Translations under genes and position numbers: made by a program
Notes under the pieces: generated by a model
Told to the model about the DNA's origin: nothing
The model's database searches: none
The model's input: the letters and a program-made list of their open reading frames with translations, nothing else
DNA from: Macrocybe gigantea
Taxonomy: Eukaryota > Basidiomycota > Agaricomycetes > Agaricales > Callistosporiaceae
Length of the DNA stretch: 22,905 nt
NCBI GenBank assembly: GCA_011319805.1
Contig: SJRY01000102.1
Coordinates: forward strand, 1 to 22,905
Reading direction: 5' to 3'
Shown: in pieces, positions 20,571-22,905 of the stretch
How positions within the stretch are numbered: position 1 is the first letter of the stretch
How the letters are laid out: each line of letters starts with the position of its first letter

Positions 20571-21167
20571 AGTGGTCTTTATTTATCTTCACTCTCTACC
20601 TTGTTCTCGTTATCTTTATTTCAATTCTATTCTTTTTTGCGACATCTTCGTTCTCCATTGAGAGAGTTTTATATCGGATTGCTCACCGGCATCGGAACGC
20701 GCTTTGGCTCCGAACGCTGTGTTGCCATGTTGTGGAAGTTTGCTCGAGTATATGGAATGATATTACCATGATTCGCATCCATCCATCAAGTTCTTCCGGC
20801 TGACACGAAACCAATAGACAACGGTCTTTTCGAAAGCGGTCCAACTCAAGATTGCATGTGCGCATGCGAGAAAGCGCCCAAGGGTTTAGGGTCTTTCGAA
20901 CTTTTTAGACGCCTATGTTGTGCCAGACTGCGCATAGAAATGGTGCCGACAACAACGGCGCCACCGTTGTTGATAACTCATATTTTTCAGATTGATTACT
21001 GGCTCTTTTAAGAGTGCAGCGATCCCTCCACAGCTTGGCAGCACTCAACAGCTCTGCACCTCAGTGGGCTTGAATCCGTCATCTCACTAACGCAAGCGCC
21101 CAAACGACAATTCATTTTATCATCTAGCCGCCATAGCCCCCGTGCCGTCGTCACTTGAGCGCCGACA
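20571..21167. other. Intergenic stretch upstream of copy F
   Basis: About 600 bp. The first part (to about 20660) is T-rich and fits a 3' flank. The remainder should hold the promoter of copy F. No gene seen. Confidence 0.45.
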
Positions 21168-22141
21168 ATGTCGTCCCCGTACGTTCATCGACCAAGCACA
21201 CCTGCGTCATATCAGTTTGATCAGACGCCCTATTACTATCACACCACAGTCATCGCACACGCCGTTCCTTCCTGATATCAGTCTATCGCCATTCTCCCGC
21301 CCAGGATCTCTTCGGGCTCGCCTCACTTGGGCAACGCCCAACCCAATGTCGGGGACCGAATCCCTTTCCCTTCATCCGCCTACGATGACAGCTACGACGC
21401 CTGGGAATATAACCAGCGTCAACGCCGACCATCCTGGCACGGATCGCAGCCACCTTGGCTGCATCCCGGCTATCCGAGCTACAGCCGCGACAGACGCCAT
21501 TCTTTCGGCAATCCCGCGTACCACCAGCAACTGGCCGGATGGACGCAGATGCAGAACGGGCTGCTTTCTCCGCAGACCTATTTCAGCCAAACGCAGTTCT
21601 ACGTCAATCCATGGATCAACGCCGAGGCTCCCCGCTCTGATTTCTTCTTCGACTTGAGCGCGCCGTCGTTCGCTCCGCTACGGCTTTACGGCCCTGGGCA
21701 ATCCGCGTATATGACGATGGAGGAGCTTATGGAGCCCGCGTTCCATCCCCCGCTCACGCACGTAGTCGTCGTCAGCGATCTCATCCGCAGTGGCCGATCA
21801 ATCTGGAGTTCAACCAGGCGTATGGAGGACACATAAGCCCCAATCCCTACGGGGGCTTCCAGCCTCCGCCATAACCTTGCGCGACGTCCTGTGGAGTGTC
21901 TATCAGAAGTTGAACAGACAGATCTCGCACATCGAGTGGGGCCGGTTGACCCGAGCGGAGGAGACCGAGATTGCGAAAGCGTTCACGAGGAGATGCAGAG
22001 CAATCCCATCCATGACTGAGCACGAGCACTCCAAGGGAGTCAAGCGCATCGATTTTCTGAAGGGAAAAGACCAGGATGGTTGGCCTGCTGCGAGGAGTCT
22101 ATCACGACGGAGTTGAGCACATGAAGCTTATCACTTCCTGA
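21168..22141 (+). pseudogene. DUF6699-type copy F, long form, with several single-base frame breaks
   Basis: Opens MSSPYVHRPSTPASYQF, followed by a Pro/Ser/Tyr/Trp-rich region of about 150 residues, longer than in the other copies. The domain then appears as AFHPPLTHVVVVSDLI, QWPINLEFNQAYGGHI, ITLRDVLWSVYQKLN, KAFTRRC and GVKRIDFL. It ends in MVGLLRGVYHDG ... MKLITS, with a TGA at 22139-22141. These parts lie in different frames. Changes near 21786 (ATCCGCAG), 21870 (CCGCCATAA) and 22066 (GGGAAAAG) are sharp, with no room for introns. Two more lie between about 21245 and 21315. Three of the breaks are next to C or A runs. The text is otherwise free of decay, so this is a very recent pseudogene or a sound gene with assembly indels. 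It lacks the N-terminal basic V-x-F motif of copies A-D. Confidence 0.7.
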
Positions 22142-22905
22142 ATTCTGAATCACACGTTCTGGTTACTCACATCGAATGCGTTCGTTGTATATCTGCTGAG
22201 CTAGCTAACATGGTCATGTAATATATATATATGATATATGATGCGAGTATGCCAGGAGACGTGTGTCTGACAACAGGTGGTGGCTGTGCAACCGATATCT
22301 TCCGTCGTCTCACGTTCCGATACATACTCTCTGTGCCCTTCACCACCATCTACGGAGCGTCGAATCGTTCGTTCATCATGAGTTCAAGGGCCATAATTCT
22401 CAACGTCAACTTTCCTGGCACAATGATCTTCCCTTTTCCCTTGACTATCAACGACACGCTCGCTCTCAAGGCCAATCCGCGATACATACTGATCGTCACT
22501 GGTCCCCATGAGAACCGAGAATCTTGTCTATCCCGGATTTGACTTCACAAGTGAGCTAGGACTTATGGCTTGTTAGTTCGTTACCCCAGGAGTTCTTCAC
22601 AATCCCAGCGAGCGTTGCAAGGGGATGCCATCGGAAACGGCTCAAGACGGTAAGTGAAAACATCCCAGACCAAGATCCTGGCACAGTTTTGCTGAATTTG
22701 CGCTAGGTCCGACAGCTCAGCGTTCAGCATAAGTCGCTGCGCCAAGCCGTCGGACGAAAGCAAGGCTTCCTTCATGCGTGACCCTCACGGGAATCGTCTG
22801 GCACTCGGAATTTGCAAGGAGATCTGTGCGATAAGCGAGACGTTGAGCTGTCCGCCTTCTGCTTCCTTCGTGCCTATTACGGTTCAATATTCGCTGCCCA
22901 TATCA
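22142..22905. other. Right end, no gene recognised
   Basis: Contains an AT microsatellite and two unassigned open frames. One is on the plus strand at 22231-22542 (103 codons, hydrophobic patches, no motif). The other is on the minus strand at 22581-22775 (64 codons, starting MKEALLSSDGLAQRLMLN). The latter may be an exon of a gene continuing past the right edge, but no splice chain could be confirmed. Confidence 0.35.
22221..22239. repeat. AT dinucleotide microsatellite
   Basis: Six AT units followed by GATATATG; short and imperfect. Confidence 0.7.

Overview
The window reads as nuclear DNA of a filamentous basidiomycete (Agaricomycetes). Genes are packed on both strands and split by about 50-nt GT-AG introns. 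Several have TATA boxes 45-50 bp before the start codon, and the recognisable families are typical of mushroom-forming fungi: a MUP1-type amino-acid permease, a metacaspase, F-box/LRR proteins, and above all a repeated family whose motifs match the fungal domain of unknown function DUF6699. Family names were assigned by eye from motifs; no search was run.

Left flank (1-3.8 kb, minus strand): the 5' part of a methionine-type permease (six exons seen, including a 14-nt micro-exon), which runs off the left edge, then a complete 15-exon metacaspase with both catalytic residues and one GC-AG intron.

Middle (4.3-14.8 kb): the DUF6699 array. Three intact copies lie head-to-tail on the minus strand (A 4358-5050, B 5881-6609, C 7454-8125). 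One intact copy is on the plus strand (D 9682-10308). Two decayed plus-strand stretches look like older copies (8.7-9.4 kb and 11.3-11.8 kb), and one plus-strand copy is broken by a frame change (E 13958-14803). All four intact copies carry, within their first 13 residues, a short basic V-x-F motif that fits the RVxF consensus for docking to protein phosphatase 1. The stretches 10.3-11.2 kb and 11.8-13.9 kb hold no gene I can name.

Right part (14.8-22.9 kb): a long stretch with no recognised gene, a possible F-box fragment, an F-box/LRR gene on the minus strand (17826-18680), and, divergent from it with its own TATA box, a secreted Pro/Ala/Asp/Ser-rich protein gene (19012-20570). A sixth, longer DUF6699-type copy follows (F, 21168-22141). 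The secreted gene and copy F are each readable almost end to end only by changing frame repeatedly at single bases, mostly in short homopolymers. Either both are very young pseudogenes or this part of the assembly contains indel errors. No tRNA, rRNA, CRISPR array or autonomous transposon could be supported.
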